Shown here: positions 1-10,644 of the stretch, one piece after another | Position numbering within the stretch: position 1 is the first letter of the stretch | Layout of the letters: each line of letters opens with the position of its first letter | Origin: Pseudogemmobacter bohemicus | GTDB lineage: Bacteria; Pseudomonadota; Alphaproteobacteria; Rhodobacterales; Rhodobacteraceae | Direction of reading: 5' to 3' | NCBI RefSeq assembly: GCF_003290025.1 | Contig: NZ_QNHG01000001.1 | Coordinates: 725,964 to 789,963, forward strand | DNA: 64,000 nucleotides | Made by a program: the position numbers and the translations under genes | Notes under the pieces: generated by a model | Told to the model about the DNA's origin: nothing | Seen by the model: only the letters and a program-made list of their open reading frames with translations | Database searches by the model: none

Positions 1-130
1 TCAAACCGACCTTGGCGTCACTCACTTGGCTGTAGCGAGGCTTCGGTTGCGCGCCGCGCGGCATGACGATCACGTCCATATTCAGCTTTAGGCGGTGTGG
101 GGCATGAGTTGCCCGAGGGGCAGAGGCCAT
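1..130 (-). CDS. Possible 5' end of a gene running off the left edge
   Basis: An open frame begins with ATG at 130 and stays open to the window edge, with a second in-frame ATG at 79. The 43 visible residues contain MDVIVMPRGAQPKPRYSQ and no family is recognised. It follows the rpoD terminator directly, and neither ATG has a clear ribosome-binding site, so it may be chance. Nothing else is seen in 1-177 apart from the terminator. Confidence 0.25.
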   Translation of the reverse strand, partial: MASAPRATHAPHRLKLNMDVIVMPRGAQPKPRYSQVSDAKVGL

Positions 131-154
131 AAAAAGGGGGCGAAAATCGCACCC
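131..154 (-). terminator. Intrinsic terminator after rpoD
   Basis: On the minus strand, GGGTGCGA and TCGCCCCC form an eight-base stem with one mismatch and a TTT loop, followed directly by five T residues. It lies 24-47 bases past the rpoD stop codon. Confidence 0.7.
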
Positions 155-177
155 TGGTCTGATTTCCGACGAGTTGC

Positions 178-2187
178 TTACTGGTCGAGGAAGCTGCGCA
201 GCTTGCGGGACCGGCTCGGATGTTTCAGCTTTCTCAGCGCCTTGGCTTCGATCTGACGGATCCGCTCGCGGGTGACCGAGAATTGCTGACCAACCTCTTC
301 CAGCGTGTGGTCGGTGTTCATGCCGATGCCGAAGCGCATCCTGAGAACCCGCTCTTCGCGCGGCGTCAGCGAGGCGAGAACCCGGGTCGTGGTCTCTTTC
401 AGGTTTTCCTGAATCGCCGAATCCAGCGGCAGGACCGCATTCTTATCCTCGATGAAATCGCCAAGCTGGCTGTCTTCCTCGTCGCCGATGGGCGTTTCAA
501 GGCTGATCGGCTCCTTGGCGATCTTCATCACCTTGCGGACCTTCTCAAGCGGCATTTGCAGCTTTTCGGCCAGCTCTTCCGGCGTCGGCTCGCGGCCGAT
601 TTCGTGCAGCATCTGGCGGCCGGTCCGGACCAGCTTGTTGATCGTCTCGATCATATGGACCGGGATCCGGATCGTGCGGGCCTGGTCGGCAATCGAGCGG
701 GTGATCGCCTGACGGATCCACCAGGTCGCATAGGTCGAGAATTTATAGCCACGGCGATATTCGAACTTATCGACCGCCTTCATCAGACCGATATTGCCTT
801 CCTGAATAAGATCAAGGAATTGCAGGCCCCGGTTGGTGTATTTCTTGGCAATCGAGATCACCAGGCGCAGGTTGGCCTCGACCATTTCCTTCTTGGCCTG
901 GCGGGCTTCTTTCTCGCCCTTCTGCACCTGGTTCACGATGCGGCGGAATTCGCCGATATCGACGCCGATATACTGGCCGACCTGGGCCATATCGGCGCGC
1001 AGCTCCTCGACCTTGTCGCGGCTCTTTTCGATCAGCGTCTGCCAGCCACGGCCGGCTTTTTCCGCCATCCGCTCGACCCAGGACGGGTCCAGCTCATAGC
1101 CCTGATATTCTGCGATGAATTCCTGGCGGTTGATCCGCGCGCCATCGGCCAGTTTCACCATGCCGGAATTGATCGACATGATGCGCTTGTTGATGCCGTA
1201 AAGCTGGTCGATCAGCGCTTCGATCCGGGAATTGTTCAGATGCAGCTCATTGACCAGCAGCACCATCTCGCCGCGCAGTTTCTGATAGGCACCCTCTTCC
1301 GAAGTGGTGAAGCGGGTCGAGGACGACATGGTTGCCGCCATCCGCTGTTCCTGCATCCCCGAAAGCTCGGCGTAATTGGCGGCGATCTGCTCAAGGATCT
1401 CCAGCACTTTGGGACGAAGCGTCGCCTCCATCGCGGCCAGCGACATATTCGAGCCGTCATCATCCTCGTCGTCATTGTCTTCACGCGAAAGCGGATTGCC
1501 ATCGGCATCCAGCTCGGGTTCGTTCGCCGAACGGCGCGGCGCGGCATCGGCCGAGACCACGCCCATCTCATCCAGCGGCGGGCCTTCGAGGTCCTCGTCG
1601 CCGTCGAGATTGCGCCCGAAGGTCGCCTCAAGGTCGATCACGTCGCGCAGGAGGATCTCTTCGGACAGAAGTTCGTCGCGCCAGATGGTGATCGCCTGGA
1701 AGGTCAGCGGGCTTTCGCAAAGCCCGGCGATCATCGTATTGCGGCCGGCCTCGATCCGTTTCGCGATGGCGATCTCGCCCTCGCGCGACAACAGCTCGAC
1801 CGAACCCATTTCACGCAGATACATCCGGACCGGGTCATCGGTGCGATCCAGCGTTTCCGTTGCCGGGCCGGCCAGGGCGACCTCGCGCGAGCCGGAGCCG
1901 GAATTCGGATCGACCAGCTCGGAGCCGGTGCCACCGTCCTCGCCTTCCTCGGCCTCGTCGTCTTCGACAACGTTGATGCCCATCTCCGAGAGCATCGACA
2001 TCACATCCTCGATCTGGTCGCCAGAGACCTGATCGGGGGGCATGACGGCGTTCAGCTGTTCCATCGTGATATAGCCGCGCTCACGAGCGTCGGCGATCAT
2101 CTTCTTGACGGCAGCCTGCGACATGTCGAGCGAGATATCGGCCTCGTCGCCATCCTGCTTAACGTCGTCTTGTTCCTTGAGGGCCAT
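178..2187 (-). CDS. rpoD: RNA polymerase sigma factor RpoD (sigma-70)
   Basis: Primary sigma factor that directs RNA polymerase to housekeeping promoters. The 669-residue protein shows region 1.1 near its N-terminus ([14 protein letters not shown]), an acidic non-conserved stretch, region 2 at about residues 430-510 ([20 protein letters not shown], then [13 protein letters not shown]) and region 4.2 near the end ([20 protein letters not shown]). The frame extends upstream to 2238, but ATG 2187 is preferred because AGGAG sits six bases before it. It lies 91 bases downstream of dnaG on the same strand, the usual dnaG-rpoD arrangement. Confidence 0.97.
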   Translation of the reverse strand: MALKEQDDVKQDGDEADISLDMSQAAVKKMIADARERGYITMEQLNAVMPPDQVSGDQIEDVMSMLSEMGINVVEDDEAEEGEDGGTGSELVDPNSGSGSREVALAGPATETLDRTDDPVRMYLREMGSVELLSREGEIAIAKRIEAGRNTMIAGLCESPLTFQAITIWRDELLSEEILLRDVIDLEATFGRNLDGDEDLEGPPLDEMGVVSADAAPRRSANEPELDADGNPLSREDNDDEDDDGSNMSLAAMEATLRPKVLEILEQIAANYAELSGMQEQRMAATMSSSTRFTTSEEGAYQKLRGEMVLLVNELHLNNSRIEALIDQLYGINKRIMSINSGMVKLADGARINRQEFIAEYQGYELDPSWVERMAEKAGRGWQTLIEKSRDKVEELRADMAQVGQYIGVDIGEFRRIVNQVQKGEKEARQAKKEMVEANLRLVISIAKKYTNRGLQFLDLIQEGNIGLMKAVDKFEYRRGYKFSTYATWWIRQAITRSIADQARTIRIPVHMIETINKLVRTGRQMLHEIGREPTPEELAEKLQMPLEKVRKVMKIAKEPISLETPIGDEEDSQLGDFIEDKNAVLPLDSAIQENLKETTTRVLASLTPREERVLRMRFGIGMNTDHTLEEVGQQFSVTRERIRQIEAKALRKLKHPSRSRKLRSFLDQ

Positions 2188-2278
2188 GGATGCTCCTGTG
2201 GGGATGGTGCGAATCGCGATTGTATCAGTTCGAATCAATAACGCGAATCACAGCGGGGGAAAGGGCGAATCATACGAA

Positions 2279-4285
2279 TCAACCGGGGCGGGCCTTACCG
2301 CCCGCACTGAAATCAATCGAATCGAACAATTTTCGGCGTCTTTCAAGTTCATCGCGGTCCAGTTCGACGCCATTGGGCGCAATGACCGATTCGGTTTTCT
2401 GGTCCTGCGGGCCCCGGCTGGCGCTGGCCTTTGCCTCGGCCGCTTTCGACAGCCGCCAGGTCAGACCCTCATCCACAAGGCCCGAGAGGTCCTCGACCGC
2501 CTCGGCAAGTTCGACCCGGTGACCGCGATCGGCCTGAAGACGCGCCAGCGCCTCCTCGACACAGGCGGCGGCGAAGTCCTCATCGGCTTTCGGCTGCAAT
2601 CCGGGATTGGAGCGGACATGGTTACTGCGGGTCAGTTCGTCAAGAAGGCCGGGGCTGTCGGTCTCGATCAGGTCGCGGCAATCGGGGGCGTGGAAATGCG
2701 TCAGGATCAGATTGCGCAGGCGGAAATGGGTCTCATTGCTCAGCTCAAGCCGTTCCAGATCATGTTCGAACCGGGCAATCAGGCCCGGAAACCGCATCAG
2801 GATCGCCAGCGCCACCGCTTCGCGGATCCCCTCCGAGACGCGGCTGGGGTAGAGCAGGTCGGCTTCCGTCCCGGCCAGCGCCGAGTTCTTGGCCGCATCG
2901 CTTGCCGGCAGCGGCGGCGGCACGAATTTGCCGTTCCGCATCTGCCCGCGCGGACCCGGCTGCCAGGGCCGGCCGGGAATACGGGTGGCCGGGCGGCGGC
3001 CCTGGCGGAACAGCTCCCAGCGAAGCTCCTTGATATCCTCGCCGTAATGCGCGCGGATCGAGGGATCCTGGATGCGTTTCAGTGCGGCGCGCAGTTTCTT
3101 GTCCAGCGCCGCCTTGCGCTCGGGGCTGTCGAAGACCTGGCCCTCGGTCTCGCGGTTCCACAACAGCCGCACCATCGGCTGCGCGGCATCAAGCACCTCC
3201 TGCACTGCGGGGGCGCCGCGCGCCCGGATCAGATCATCCGGGTCCATGCCCTCGGGCATCATGGCAAAGCGCAGCCCCTTGCCGGCCTCCAGCAAGGGCA
3301 GCGCGAGGTCGATCACCCGCAAAGCCGCCCTTACCCCCGCCTTGTCGCCATCCAGCGCGATCACCGGTTCATCCGCGATCCGCCACAGCAGCCGCAGCTG
3401 ATCCTCGGTGACGGCGGTGCCCAAAGGCGCCACGGCGGCCCCGAACCCGGCCTCGGACAGCGCGATCACATCCATATAGCCTTCGGCCACGATCAGGCGC
3501 TGACCCTTGCCGGCGGCCTCGCGCGCGGGGCCGTGATTGAAGAGGTTACGGCCCTTGTCGAACAGTTCGGTCTCGGGGCCGTTGAGATATTTTGCCTGGT
3601 CATTCGGGTCCATCGCCCGGCCACCAAGGCTGATCGCCCGGCCGCGCCCGTCGCGGATCGGGAAGATGATACGATTGCGGAACCGGTCATAGGGCTCTTT
3701 CCCCCTGGCCGAGGCCGCACAAAGCCCGGCATCGACCAGCAGCTCTTTCGCGATGCCCTTGCCGGTCATGGCGGTGAAAAGCGTTGACCAGCCATCTGGG
3801 GCGAAGCCGATCTCCCACCGCTCCTGCGCGGCTTCCGACAGGCCCCGTTTCGCGAGATAGGCGCGGGCATCCGATGCCGCCTGCGTCTTCAGCTGCAGGC
3901 GGAACCATTTCACCGCCTCTTCCACAATCTGGGTCAGTTCGGTGCGGCGATCGGCTTTTTCCGCCGCGCGCGGGTCGCGCTCGGGCATCTGCATCCCGGC
4001 CTCGGCGGCCAGCACCTGCACTGCCTCCATAAAGCCGAGATTCTCGCTTTCCTTGATAAAGGTCAGCGCGTCGCCCTTCGCATGGCAGCCGAAGCAATAG
4101 TAAAATCCCTTGCGGTCATCGACATGGAAGCTTGCGGATTTTTCCTGATGGAAGGGGCAGGGCGACCACCAGTCCCCTTTGGCCATATTGGATTTGCGTA
4201 AATCCCAGGTGACCTTCCGCCCGACAACGGCGGAAAGCGAGACGCGGTTGCGCAATTCATCAAGGAAACCGGGGGGCAGGCTCAT
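2279..4285 (-). CDS. dnaG: DNA primase DnaG
   Basis: Synthesises RNA primers for replication. The 668-residue protein has the CHC2 zinc finger with ligands C43, H46, C64 and C67 (CPFH ... YYCFGCHAKG). It is followed by the primase catalytic core with a TOPRIM signature (AEGYMDV near residue 265, then DGDKAG) and a C-terminal helicase-binding region of normal length. It lies upstream of rpoD on the same strand and is probably co-transcribed with it. The region between dnaG and the divergent gene at 4545 holds no recognised gene. Confidence 0.97.
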   Translation of the reverse strand: MSLPPGFLDELRNRVSLSAVVGRKVTWDLRKSNMAKGDWWSPCPFHQEKSASFHVDDRKGFYYCFGCHAKGDALTFIKESENLGFMEAVQVLAAEAGMQMPERDPRAAEKADRRTELTQIVEEAVKWFRLQLKTQAASDARAYLAKRGLSEAAQERWEIGFAPDGWSTLFTAMTGKGIAKELLVDAGLCAASARGKEPYDRFRNRIIFPIRDGRGRAISLGGRAMDPNDQAKYLNGPETELFDKGRNLFNHGPAREAAGKGQRLIVAEGYMDVIALSEAGFGAAVAPLGTAVTEDQLRLLWRIADEPVIALDGDKAGVRAALRVIDLALPLLEAGKGLRFAMMPEGMDPDDLIRARGAPAVQEVLDAAQPMVRLLWNRETEGQVFDSPERKAALDKKLRAALKRIQDPSIRAHYGEDIKELRWELFRQGRRPATRIPGRPWQPGPRGQMRNGKFVPPPLPASDAAKNSALAGTEADLLYPSRVSEGIREAVALAILMRFPGLIARFEHDLERLELSNETHFRLRNLILTHFHAPDCRDLIETDSPGLLDELTRSNHVRSNPGLQPKADEDFAAACVEEALARLQADRGHRVELAEAVEDLSGLVDEGLTWRLSKAAEAKASASRGPQDQKTESVIAPNGVELDRDELERRRKLFDSIDFSAGGKARPG

Positions 4286-4544
4286 GGATGCGAATATGGG
4301 ACGAGAGGCGTCCGGATGCCAGCCCCAACCGCAGGCGCGCGCGAGGCGGTAAGGTCTTGTTAATCACCCTGCACAGCAAGCGCCCGATCCTGCGGGATTT
4401 CCCTGTCGGGGCCGGAATGCGGGTTTCCCGCCGAGGGAGGTGCGCGCCCACCGTGCCGATGCGGGCTTCCCCTCAGCCGCGCATCCTGCGAAACCAGAGG
4501 GCCTCGCCCCTGATCCGGGCGGCGCAGGGGGACAGGGGGAGGCT

Positions 4545-4940
4545 ATGGCGGATCTGCCGGGGGCTGGTTTTACGATCGGCGACGTGATCCGCGACCGCGG
4601 CTCGCGTTATGCGGTTTCGGGCGGAGAGGTGGCGGATAAAGCCGCAGCGCTGGCCTTTCTTGCCGTGCTGAGACGCGACAAGAAATTCGCCAGAGCCACG
4701 CATAATTCCTGGGCCGCCGATACGGTCAGTGATGGGCCCTTGCGCAATGATGATGGTGAAAGCGGCGCGGCGGCGATCATCCTGAGGATGCTGGAACGCG
4801 AGGGGCTGAAGGATCATATCATCGTCGTCACCCGCTGGTATGGCGGCGTGCATCTGGGCGGCGACCGTTTTTCGCATGTCACCGCCTGTGTCCGCGCCTG
4901 GCTGGAGGCGCGGAGGGATCGGGGGCGGGATCAGGGCTGA
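4545..4940 (+). CDS. YigZ/IMPACT family (UPF0029) protein
   Basis: A 131-residue protein carrying the N-terminal domain of the YigZ/IMPACT family, recognised by FARATHNSWAA, DDGESGAAA and the hallmark VTRWYGGVHLGGDRF. Family members are linked to translation control, but the bacterial biochemical role is unsettled. The frame continues upstream to 4440, but ATG 4545 follows a purine-rich GGGGGAGG site. It lacks the C-terminal domain of longer YigZ proteins. Its 3' end overlaps the convergent gene at 4931 by 10 bases. Confidence 0.85.
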   Translation: MADLPGAGFTIGDVIRDRGSRYAVSGGEVADKAAALAFLAVLRRDKKFARATHNSWAADTVSDGPLRNDDGESGAAAIILRMLEREGLKDHIIVVTRWYGGVHLGGDRFSHVTACVRAWLEARRDRGRDQG

Positions 4941-5764
4941 TCCGGCGCCGGCCCGCTCTCTGCAACCTTATAGGCCACCACGCTCCAGACCACGCTTTGC
5001 AGGTCGATATTGTCGCGCGGACCCAGCTCTGCGAGATGGTCGCCAAGCTCGGCCATCATATCCAGCAGTGCCGCATAGCTGCCGGCATTCGGCTTTGGGT
5101 CATAGCTGTGCAGGAAGGAATGGCCCACCCGTTCGGCGAAAAGCTTCGAGACCTCGGGCTTGAGGAACATATGCTGCTCTGGCCGCCAGAAATAGGGCAG
5201 GTAGGTGACAGCCACCCAGGAGGCGCCGCCATCGCCGTGAAAGCCCGCATTCAGGCCGCGACAGGCGCCGTCGATATCGCCAAGCGCGAAATCGCGTATA
5301 TATTGCAGCCAGTCACCCGCCCGGGGGCCGCGCAACAGATCGGCAAGCCGGGCTTTGCTGTGCGGGTCGACGAGGTTGGTCTTCTGAAAGGCCTTCAGCG
5401 CAAGCTGGCCCTGACCCTCTGACCCATCCACCTGTTCAGGCGGCAATTCCCGGGCGAGGAAATCGCGGGCGATATCCTTATAGGCGCGCTCGCCGGTTTT
5501 CGTGTGGCCGATATAGGCGGGGTCAGCGAAGCCTTGCGGGAACAGCGTCAGAAAGCGGCTGCGGGCGCCGGCATAGCCGATAAAGCCGCTGTTGCTCCCG
5601 GCCAGTTTGCGGCGGAGCGCCGCCTCGACCTCGCCGGCGGTGGCGCCGCTGACCGGCTCGTTCGAGCGGCCGAGAATGATGCCGCGCCAGCTGCCATCCT
5701 TCTGCGCCAGGATGCGGAGCAGATGTTTGCCGACCTGGATCTCGCCCCGCAGCAGCCGGCTCAT
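4931..5764 (-). CDS. Hypothetical protein downstream of rimO
   Basis: A 277-residue soluble protein with no signal peptide or membrane segment. I do not recognise its family. Its aromatic-rich centre ([18 protein letters not shown]) and [17 protein letters not shown] look well conserved in style. Its ATG overlaps the rimO stop codon by four bases, so it is almost certainly co-transcribed and translationally coupled with rimO. Function unknown. Confidence 0.8.
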   Translation of the reverse strand: MSRLLRGEIQVGKHLLRILAQKDGSWRGIILGRSNEPVSGATAGEVEAALRRKLAGSNSGFIGYAGARSRFLTLFPQGFADPAYIGHTKTGERAYKDIARDFLARELPPEQVDGSEGQGQLALKAFQKTNLVDPHSKARLADLLRGPRAGDWLQYIRDFALGDIDGACRGLNAGFHGDGGASWVAVTYLPYFWRPEQHMFLKPEVSKLFAERVGHSFLHSYDPKPNAGSYAALLDMMAELGDHLAELGPRDNIDLQSVVWSVVAYKVAESGPAPDQP

Positions 5765-7140
5765 ACCAGCCGGCCCCAGAGGTCATATTCGCCGGCCTCG
5801 TCCACCTCGACCGTGACGATATCACCGGGGGCGAGGCTCTCGAAACCCTCGTCGATAAAGAGATTGCCGTCGATTTCCGGTGCATCGGCTTTGGTGCGGC
5901 AGGTGGCACCGTCTTCGTCGACCTCATCGACGATCACCTCGATGCGGCTGCCGATCTTTGCCGCCAGCTTCGCCTCGGAAATCGCCTGGGCTTTCTCCAT
6001 GAACCGCGCGAACCGCTCTTCCTTGACCTCATCGGGGACATGGTCAGGCAGGGCGTTCGAGCGCGCGCCGCTCACATTCTCATATTTAAACGCGCCCACC
6101 CGGTCGAGCTGCGCCTCATCCAGCCAGTCGAGCAGCGTCTGGAACTCTGCCTCGGTCTCGCCGGGATATCCCACGATAAAGGTCGAGCGCAGCACGATAT
6201 CAGGGCAGGCGGCCCGCCAGGCGGCGATTTCATCCAGCGTCCTTGATGCCGCCGCCGGCCGCGCCATGCGTTTCAGCACCTCGGGATGGGCATGCTGGAA
6301 GGGGATGTCGAGATAGGGCAGGATCAGGCCCCCCGAAGCGTCTGACTGGGCCACCATGGCGGGGATCAACTCGCGCACATGCGGATAGGGGTAGACGTAA
6401 TGCATCCGGACCCAGGCGCCCAAAGACCCAAGATCGCGCGCCAGCGACAGGATCGGGAATTTCTCATCACGCCCCTTCCAGTCGGTGCCGTAAGCCGAGG
6501 TGTCCTGGCTGATCACCAGCAGTTCCTTCACCCCGGCCTGAACCAGCTTTTCCGCCTCGCGCAAGACCGCTTTCGCCGGACGTGACTGCAGCTTTCCGCG
6601 CATGTCCGGGATAATGCAGAACTTGCACTTATGGTCACAACCCTCTGAAATCTTGAGATAAGAAAAGTGTCGGGGCGTCAGGCGGATGCCGCTTGCCGGC
6701 AGCAGGTCTATAAACGGATCGGGCGAGGGCGGCACCACGCCATGCACCGCATCCAGCACCTGCTCATATTGATGGGGGCCCGTCACCGCCATGACCTTGG
6801 GATGCGCGCCGGTGATGTAATCGGGCTCGGCTCCCAGGCAGCCGGTGACGATCACCCGGCCATTCTCGCGCAAAGCCTCGCCAATCGCATCGAGGCTTTC
6901 GGCCTTCGCGGAATCCAGAAAGCCGCAGGTATTGACGATCACCGCATCGGCGCCCTTGTAATCGGGCGAGATCGCATAGCCCTCGGCTCTGAGCCGCGTC
7001 AGGATCCGCTCGGAATCCACCAGCGCCTTGGGACAGCCAAGCGAGACCATGCCAATCGTGGGTTGCCCTTCGCGCCGCGCCATTTCAGGAACGGTTGCAC
7101 GGGCAAGATCAGGGCGGAGGAGGGGCGGATTTTGCGACAT
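5761..7140 (-). CDS. rimO: Ribosomal protein S12 methylthiotransferase RimO
   Basis: Radical-SAM enzyme that methylthiolates an aspartate of ribosomal protein S12. The 459 residues begin with the UPF0004 domain, with cluster cysteines in [25 protein letters not shown] and TGCLGAE. The radical-SAM C-x3-C-x2-C signature follows ([11 protein letters not shown]), and the protein ends in a TRAM-like domain ([11 protein letters not shown]). The [12 protein letters not shown] start distinguishes RimO from MiaB. It leads a two-gene operon with the hypothetical gene at 4931. Confidence 0.95.
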   Translation of the reverse strand: MSQNPPLLRPDLARATVPEMARREGQPTIGMVSLGCPKALVDSERILTRLRAEGYAISPDYKGADAVIVNTCGFLDSAKAESLDAIGEALRENGRVIVTGCLGAEPDYITGAHPKVMAVTGPHQYEQVLDAVHGVVPPSPDPFIDLLPASGIRLTPRHFSYLKISEGCDHKCKFCIIPDMRGKLQSRPAKAVLREAEKLVQAGVKELLVISQDTSAYGTDWKGRDEKFPILSLARDLGSLGAWVRMHYVYPYPHVRELIPAMVAQSDASGGLILPYLDIPFQHAHPEVLKRMARPAAASRTLDEIAAWRAACPDIVLRSTFIVGYPGETEAEFQTLLDWLDEAQLDRVGAFKYENVSGARSNALPDHVPDEVKEERFARFMEKAQAISEAKLAAKIGSRIEVIVDEVDEDGATCRTKADAPEIDGNLFIDEGFESLAPGDIVTVEVDEAGEYDLWGRLV

Positions 7141-7459
7141 TCGCGCGCATATAGGCCATTCGCGCCCCTTCGGATAGAGGGATCAGAGACCTGCGGCCTG
7201 CAAAGCGACAAAGACCTGTGCCGGCTTCCTCCTGACAAAAATACTCCCGCCGGAGGCTCCCGCAGCCAGGCAGGCGCGCGTCCCGCCCCCCGGCCGCCCC
7301 GCCCCCCGGCCGCCCCGCCTCCCGCCCCGCCTCCCGCCCCGGCCGCTCCTGGCAATTTGATGCCAGAGCCATCCGCCGCCCTGTCGCGCGTCTTGCTCCG
7401 GGAACCGCTCCGCTCCTAAACTCGTTACCAGAGCATAAAAACAAAAGCTGGAGGCGGTG
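7141..7459. other. Divergent intergenic region, GC-rich repeats
   Basis: No gene is supported here. Around 7285-7345 the sequence is almost pure C and G with short tandem units (two copies of a CCCCGGCCGCCCCGCC-like block, then two of CCGCCTCCCG). Promoters for rimO and the AsmA gene should lie here, but no convincing hexamers are visible. GGAGG at 7450 serves the AsmA gene. Confidence 0.6.
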
Positions 7460-9514
7460 ATGCGGTGGATCTGGCGGGCGCTGGCGGGGCTGATGGTCCT
7501 CGTGGTGATCCTGGTGATCGGGGTGATGATGATCCCGGCAGAGCGGATTGCCCGGCTGGCTGCGGATCAGTTCGAGAAAGCGACCGGCCGCAGAATGCAG
7601 ATCGAGGGCGAGATTTCGCCGCGCTTCTGGCCGGTGCTTGGTGTGAAGACCGGCAAGGTCACCATTGCCAATGCCGCCTGGTCCGACAGCGGCACGCCGC
7701 TTTTTGCCGCCGACAGCGTGATGATCGAAATCAACACCTCGGCGCTTCTGGGGGGCGAGGTGAAGATCCTCGGCCTCGAATCCGAGCGCCCGCGCCTTTT
7801 GCTTGAACGCAGCAAAGAAGGGGCGGCGAACTGGGAATTCACCCCGCCGGCCCCCGCCGAAGCCGATGCCGTTCCGGGTGCCGGAGAAGCGGGCCCTGAT
7901 GCCCCCTCTGGCCCAACCGTCTTCTCGCTGGAAAACGGCATCATCACCGGCGCAACGCTGCGCTATATCGACCATGCCTCGGGTCAGGATCTTGTGCTGG
8001 ACGGGGTTGATGCCGAAATTGCCATTCCCGATTTCACCGGCCCCTTCACCCTGAATGCCAGTGCGGTAACCTCCGGTCAGAGGCTTTCTCTCAAGGCCGA
8101 AGGCGGCGTGTTTTCGGCTTTCTCCGAGGGGCGCGTGGTGCCGCTGAAGCTGGACCTTGCCATCGGGAACAGCCGGATCGGTTTTGACGGGCGCGGCGGC
8201 TGGGATCCTGCTGCGGCCGAGGGCGCGTTGACCGCCGATCTCTCGGATCTGGCCGCCATCGGCGCCGCTTTCGGGGCGACGGTCTCACCGCCTCCGGCGG
8301 GTTTCGGCGCGAAAACACTGACCATTGCCGGCCAGGTCGTGCTGGATGAAAGCGGTGCGCTCTATCTGCGCGGGGCCGAGATCACCGCCGACAGCAACCG
8401 GCTGCTTGGCGATCTCGACCTCAGCCCGGGCGGGCCGCGCCCGAAACTCTCGGGCAATCTGCGCGCCGATGCGCTTGATTTCCGGGGGTTGTCGGGGGGC
8501 GGCGCCGGTGAGCCATCGCTGGGCGGCGGCGCGGGCGGGGGCATGGAGGCCGCAGGCTGGCCCAAAGACCTTATCGACGTCTCCGCCCTTGGCCTGGCCG
8601 ATGCCAATATCAGCCTCGCCGCCAATTCGGTCGATCTGGGCGTGGTGAAATTCGGCGAGACCCGCTTCATGCTGACCATAGACCGCGCGCGCGCGGTGTT
8701 CGATCTGCGCCAGCTTGCGGCCTATGGCGGCGCGATCAGCGGAGAATTCGTGGTCAACGGGCGCGGCGGGCTGTCTGTCGGCGGCACGCTCGCGCTGGTC
8801 GGGCTCGATTCCGCGCCGCTGATGATGGATCTTGCCGGCTGGGACCGTCTGGTCACCAAAGCCAGCCTCAATCTGAAATTCCTCGGCATCGGCAATTCCA
8901 TCGACGAGATCATGCGCTCCCTGAAAGGCGATGGCAGTCTGACGCTGGGCAAGGGCGAGCTGCGGGGGCTGGACATTGCGGGGATGCTGCGCCGGCTCGA
9001 CACCTCTTATGTCGGCGAGGGGCAGAAGACGATTTTCGACGGTATCGCCGGCACCTTCACCATTCTGGACGGCGATCTGACCACCGGCGACCTGCGCCTC
9101 GTCGCCCCCTATCTGACCGCCAGCGGCGCCGGGCGGATCGGGCTTGGCGGTCGCGATCTTGACATGCGGCTGCGCCCGACCGCTTTCCCGGGCGACAGCG
9201 AGGGCACCGGTGGCGTGATGGTGCCTTTGCGGATCACCGGCTCCTGGGCCGATCCGACCTATCGGCTGGACCTTGAATCCATCGCCCGCGAGAAGATGGA
9301 GGCAGAGGCGAAGGCCGCCGAAGAGCGGCTGAAACAGGAGGCGAAAGAGGCCGAGGCCCGCGCAAAGGCCGAGCTGGAGGCAAAACTGAAATCCGAGCTG
9401 GGGGTAGAGGCGGCGACAGGCGAAAGCCTGGAAGACGCCGCCAAACGCCGCGCCCGCGAGGCGGTGTCGGAAGAGGCGGGGCGCTTGCTGGAGGGTATTC
9501 TCGGCGGCAACTGA
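7460..9514 (+). CDS. AsmA family protein
   Basis: A 684-residue envelope protein with one N-terminal membrane anchor (residues about 5-28, LAGLMVLVVILVIGVMMIP) and a long periplasmic region. The AsmA N-terminal domain follows (GRRMQIEGEISPRFWPVLG, then VMIEINTSALLGGEVKILGL), and the AsmA-2 C-terminal domain carries GDGSLTLGKGELRGLDI. The last 75 residues are charged alpha-helix (EAEAKAAEERLKQEAKEAEA), likely coiled coil. AsmA-like proteins are implicated in lipid transport or outer-membrane assembly. ATG 7460 is chosen over GTG 7457 because GGAGG lies five bases before it. Confidence 0.9.
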   Translation: MRWIWRALAGLMVLVVILVIGVMMIPAERIARLAADQFEKATGRRMQIEGEISPRFWPVLGVKTGKVTIANAAWSDSGTPLFAADSVMIEINTSALLGGEVKILGLESERPRLLLERSKEGAANWEFTPPAPAEADAVPGAGEAGPDAPSGPTVFSLENGIITGATLRYIDHASGQDLVLDGVDAEIAIPDFTGPFTLNASAVTSGQRLSLKAEGGVFSAFSEGRVVPLKLDLAIGNSRIGFDGRGGWDPAAAEGALTADLSDLAAIGAAFGATVSPPPAGFGAKTLTIAGQVVLDESGALYLRGAEITADSNRLLGDLDLSPGGPRPKLSGNLRADALDFRGLSGGGAGEPSLGGGAGGGMEAAGWPKDLIDVSALGLADANISLAANSVDLGVVKFGETRFMLTIDRARAVFDLRQLAAYGGAISGEFVVNGRGGLSVGGTLALVGLDSAPLMMDLAGWDRLVTKASLNLKFLGIGNSIDEIMRSLKGDGSLTLGKGELRGLDIAGMLRRLDTSYVGEGQKTIFDGIAGTFTILDGDLTTGDLRLVAPYLTASGAGRIGLGGRDLDMRLRPTAFPGDSEGTGGVMVPLRITGSWADPTYRLDLESIAREKMEAEAKAAEERLKQEAKEAEARAKAELEAKLKSELGVEAATGESLEDAAKRRAREAVSEEAGRLLEGILGGN

Positions 9515-9809
9515 GGCGCCATCCGCCCTGGGGCTGCCAGGGCGCGGCCCCGGTCGGGGGGGCGCCGGGGCGGGCCTTTCCCTGCCGGGAAATCAGCGGC
9601 CTGGCGACCAGGCGCCCGGTCAGGCACCCGGCTTGGCATTTTGCGCGAATGAACGGAAATCCTCTTATCTGGCTGAATTTCATGCGGTTTCGGAAACTGT
9701 TCGCAAAATGGGTCTCTGTTGGCCCGGTTCCTGCCAGCTCCCGGCCATGGTCCTGCCGCGCTCTGCCGGACACTCGATCCGGGGTGTTTTGTGGAGCGCG
9801 TGAAAGAGT

Positions 9810-10565
9810 ATGTGTGAGATTTGTGAGGAGCCGCCGAAGAAACGACTGGGCCGGCGCGAATTTTTTGGAGTAGCCGCGTTGCTGGCGGGCAGTGGTGCCT
9901 TTGCGATTGCCAGCAATGCCATGGATAACGGTGCGCGCCAATGTGCGCCCCTTCTGGCCGATGCCCGGAAAGCGATCAGTCCTGACCGGGCGATCTCGAT
10001 GCTGGCCGAGGGCAATGCCCGCTATATTGCCGGCAAGCCATTGAATTGCGACAATCTCGGCGCGATGCGCGCGACTGCCGAAAAGCAGACCCCCTTTGCC
10101 TGCGTGCTGGGCTGCATCGATTCCCGCGCCGCGCCCGAGCTGGTTTTCGACCAGAAGATCGGCGATGTCTTTGTCGGCCGCGTCGCCGGCAATATCGCAA
10201 CGCCCGAGATCATCGGCAGCCTGGAATTCGCCACGGCGGTTGCGGGGACAAAGGCGATTGTCGTCCTGGGCCATACCCATTGCGGTGCCATCAAAGGGGC
10301 GATCGACCAGGCCGATCTCAGCCCGAACCTGACCGCTTTGCTGGACGGGATCGAGCCGGCGGTACAGGCGACCCCGCGCGAGGGCGCGCGCTCCTCGGCC
10401 GATCAGGGCCTTGTCGAGGCGGTGGCGCTCACCAATATCCGGCTGACCGTCGCTGCGTTGACGCAACGCAGCGCGGTGCTGCAGGGGCTGGTATCCGAAG
10501 GGAAGCTGCGCATCATCGGCGCGCTTTATGATGTCGGGACCGGCCGGACTCATTTCCTGGCCTGA
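9810..10565 (+). CDS. Tat-exported beta-carbonic anhydrase
   Basis: Interconverts CO2 and bicarbonate. The 251-residue protein has beta-class zinc-site motifs CIDSRAAPE (Cys, Asp-Arg pair) and VLGHTHCGAIKGA (His, Cys), plus GRVAGNIATPE. The N-terminus carries a twin-arginine signal (KRLGRREFFGVAALLAGSG), so the folded enzyme is probably sent to the periplasm. The spacer before ATG 9810 has only a weak ribosome site. A bidirectional terminator follows at 10602. A periplasmic beta class is less usual than a cytoplasmic one. Confidence 0.92.
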   Translation: MCEICEEPPKKRLGRREFFGVAALLAGSGAFAIASNAMDNGARQCAPLLADARKAISPDRAISMLAEGNARYIAGKPLNCDNLGAMRATAEKQTPFACVLGCIDSRAAPELVFDQKIGDVFVGRVAGNIATPEIIGSLEFATAVAGTKAIVVLGHTHCGAIKGAIDQADLSPNLTALLDGIEPAVQATPREGARSSADQGLVEAVALTNIRLTVAALTQRSAVLQGLVSEGKLRIIGALYDVGTGRTHFLA

Positions 10566-10601
10566 TCCCGGGCAGACGTCACAAGGGCGGCGCTCAAATG
10601 A

Positions 10602-10628
10602 AAAGGGCCGGGAAAGACCCGGCCCTTT
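10602..10628. terminator. Bidirectional intrinsic terminator
   Basis: A perfect 11-base stem, AAAGGGCCGGG with CCCGGCCCTTT, closes a five-base loop (AAAGA). The A-run on one side and the T-run on the other let it serve both convergent genes, the carbonic anhydrase and the OmpA lipoprotein. Confidence 0.85.
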
Positions 10629-10644
10629 CGCGATCTTACCCGGC

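Noticed and set aside
220-2241. Long plus-strand frame opposite rpoD
   Set aside because: Antisense shadow of a highly conserved gene; the translated text is low-complexity and repetitive, and there is no ribosome site.
7109-7975. Minus-strand frame across the rimO-asmA gap
   Set aside because: Antisense to the AsmA gene and to the GC-rich repeats; no start signal or recognisable protein.
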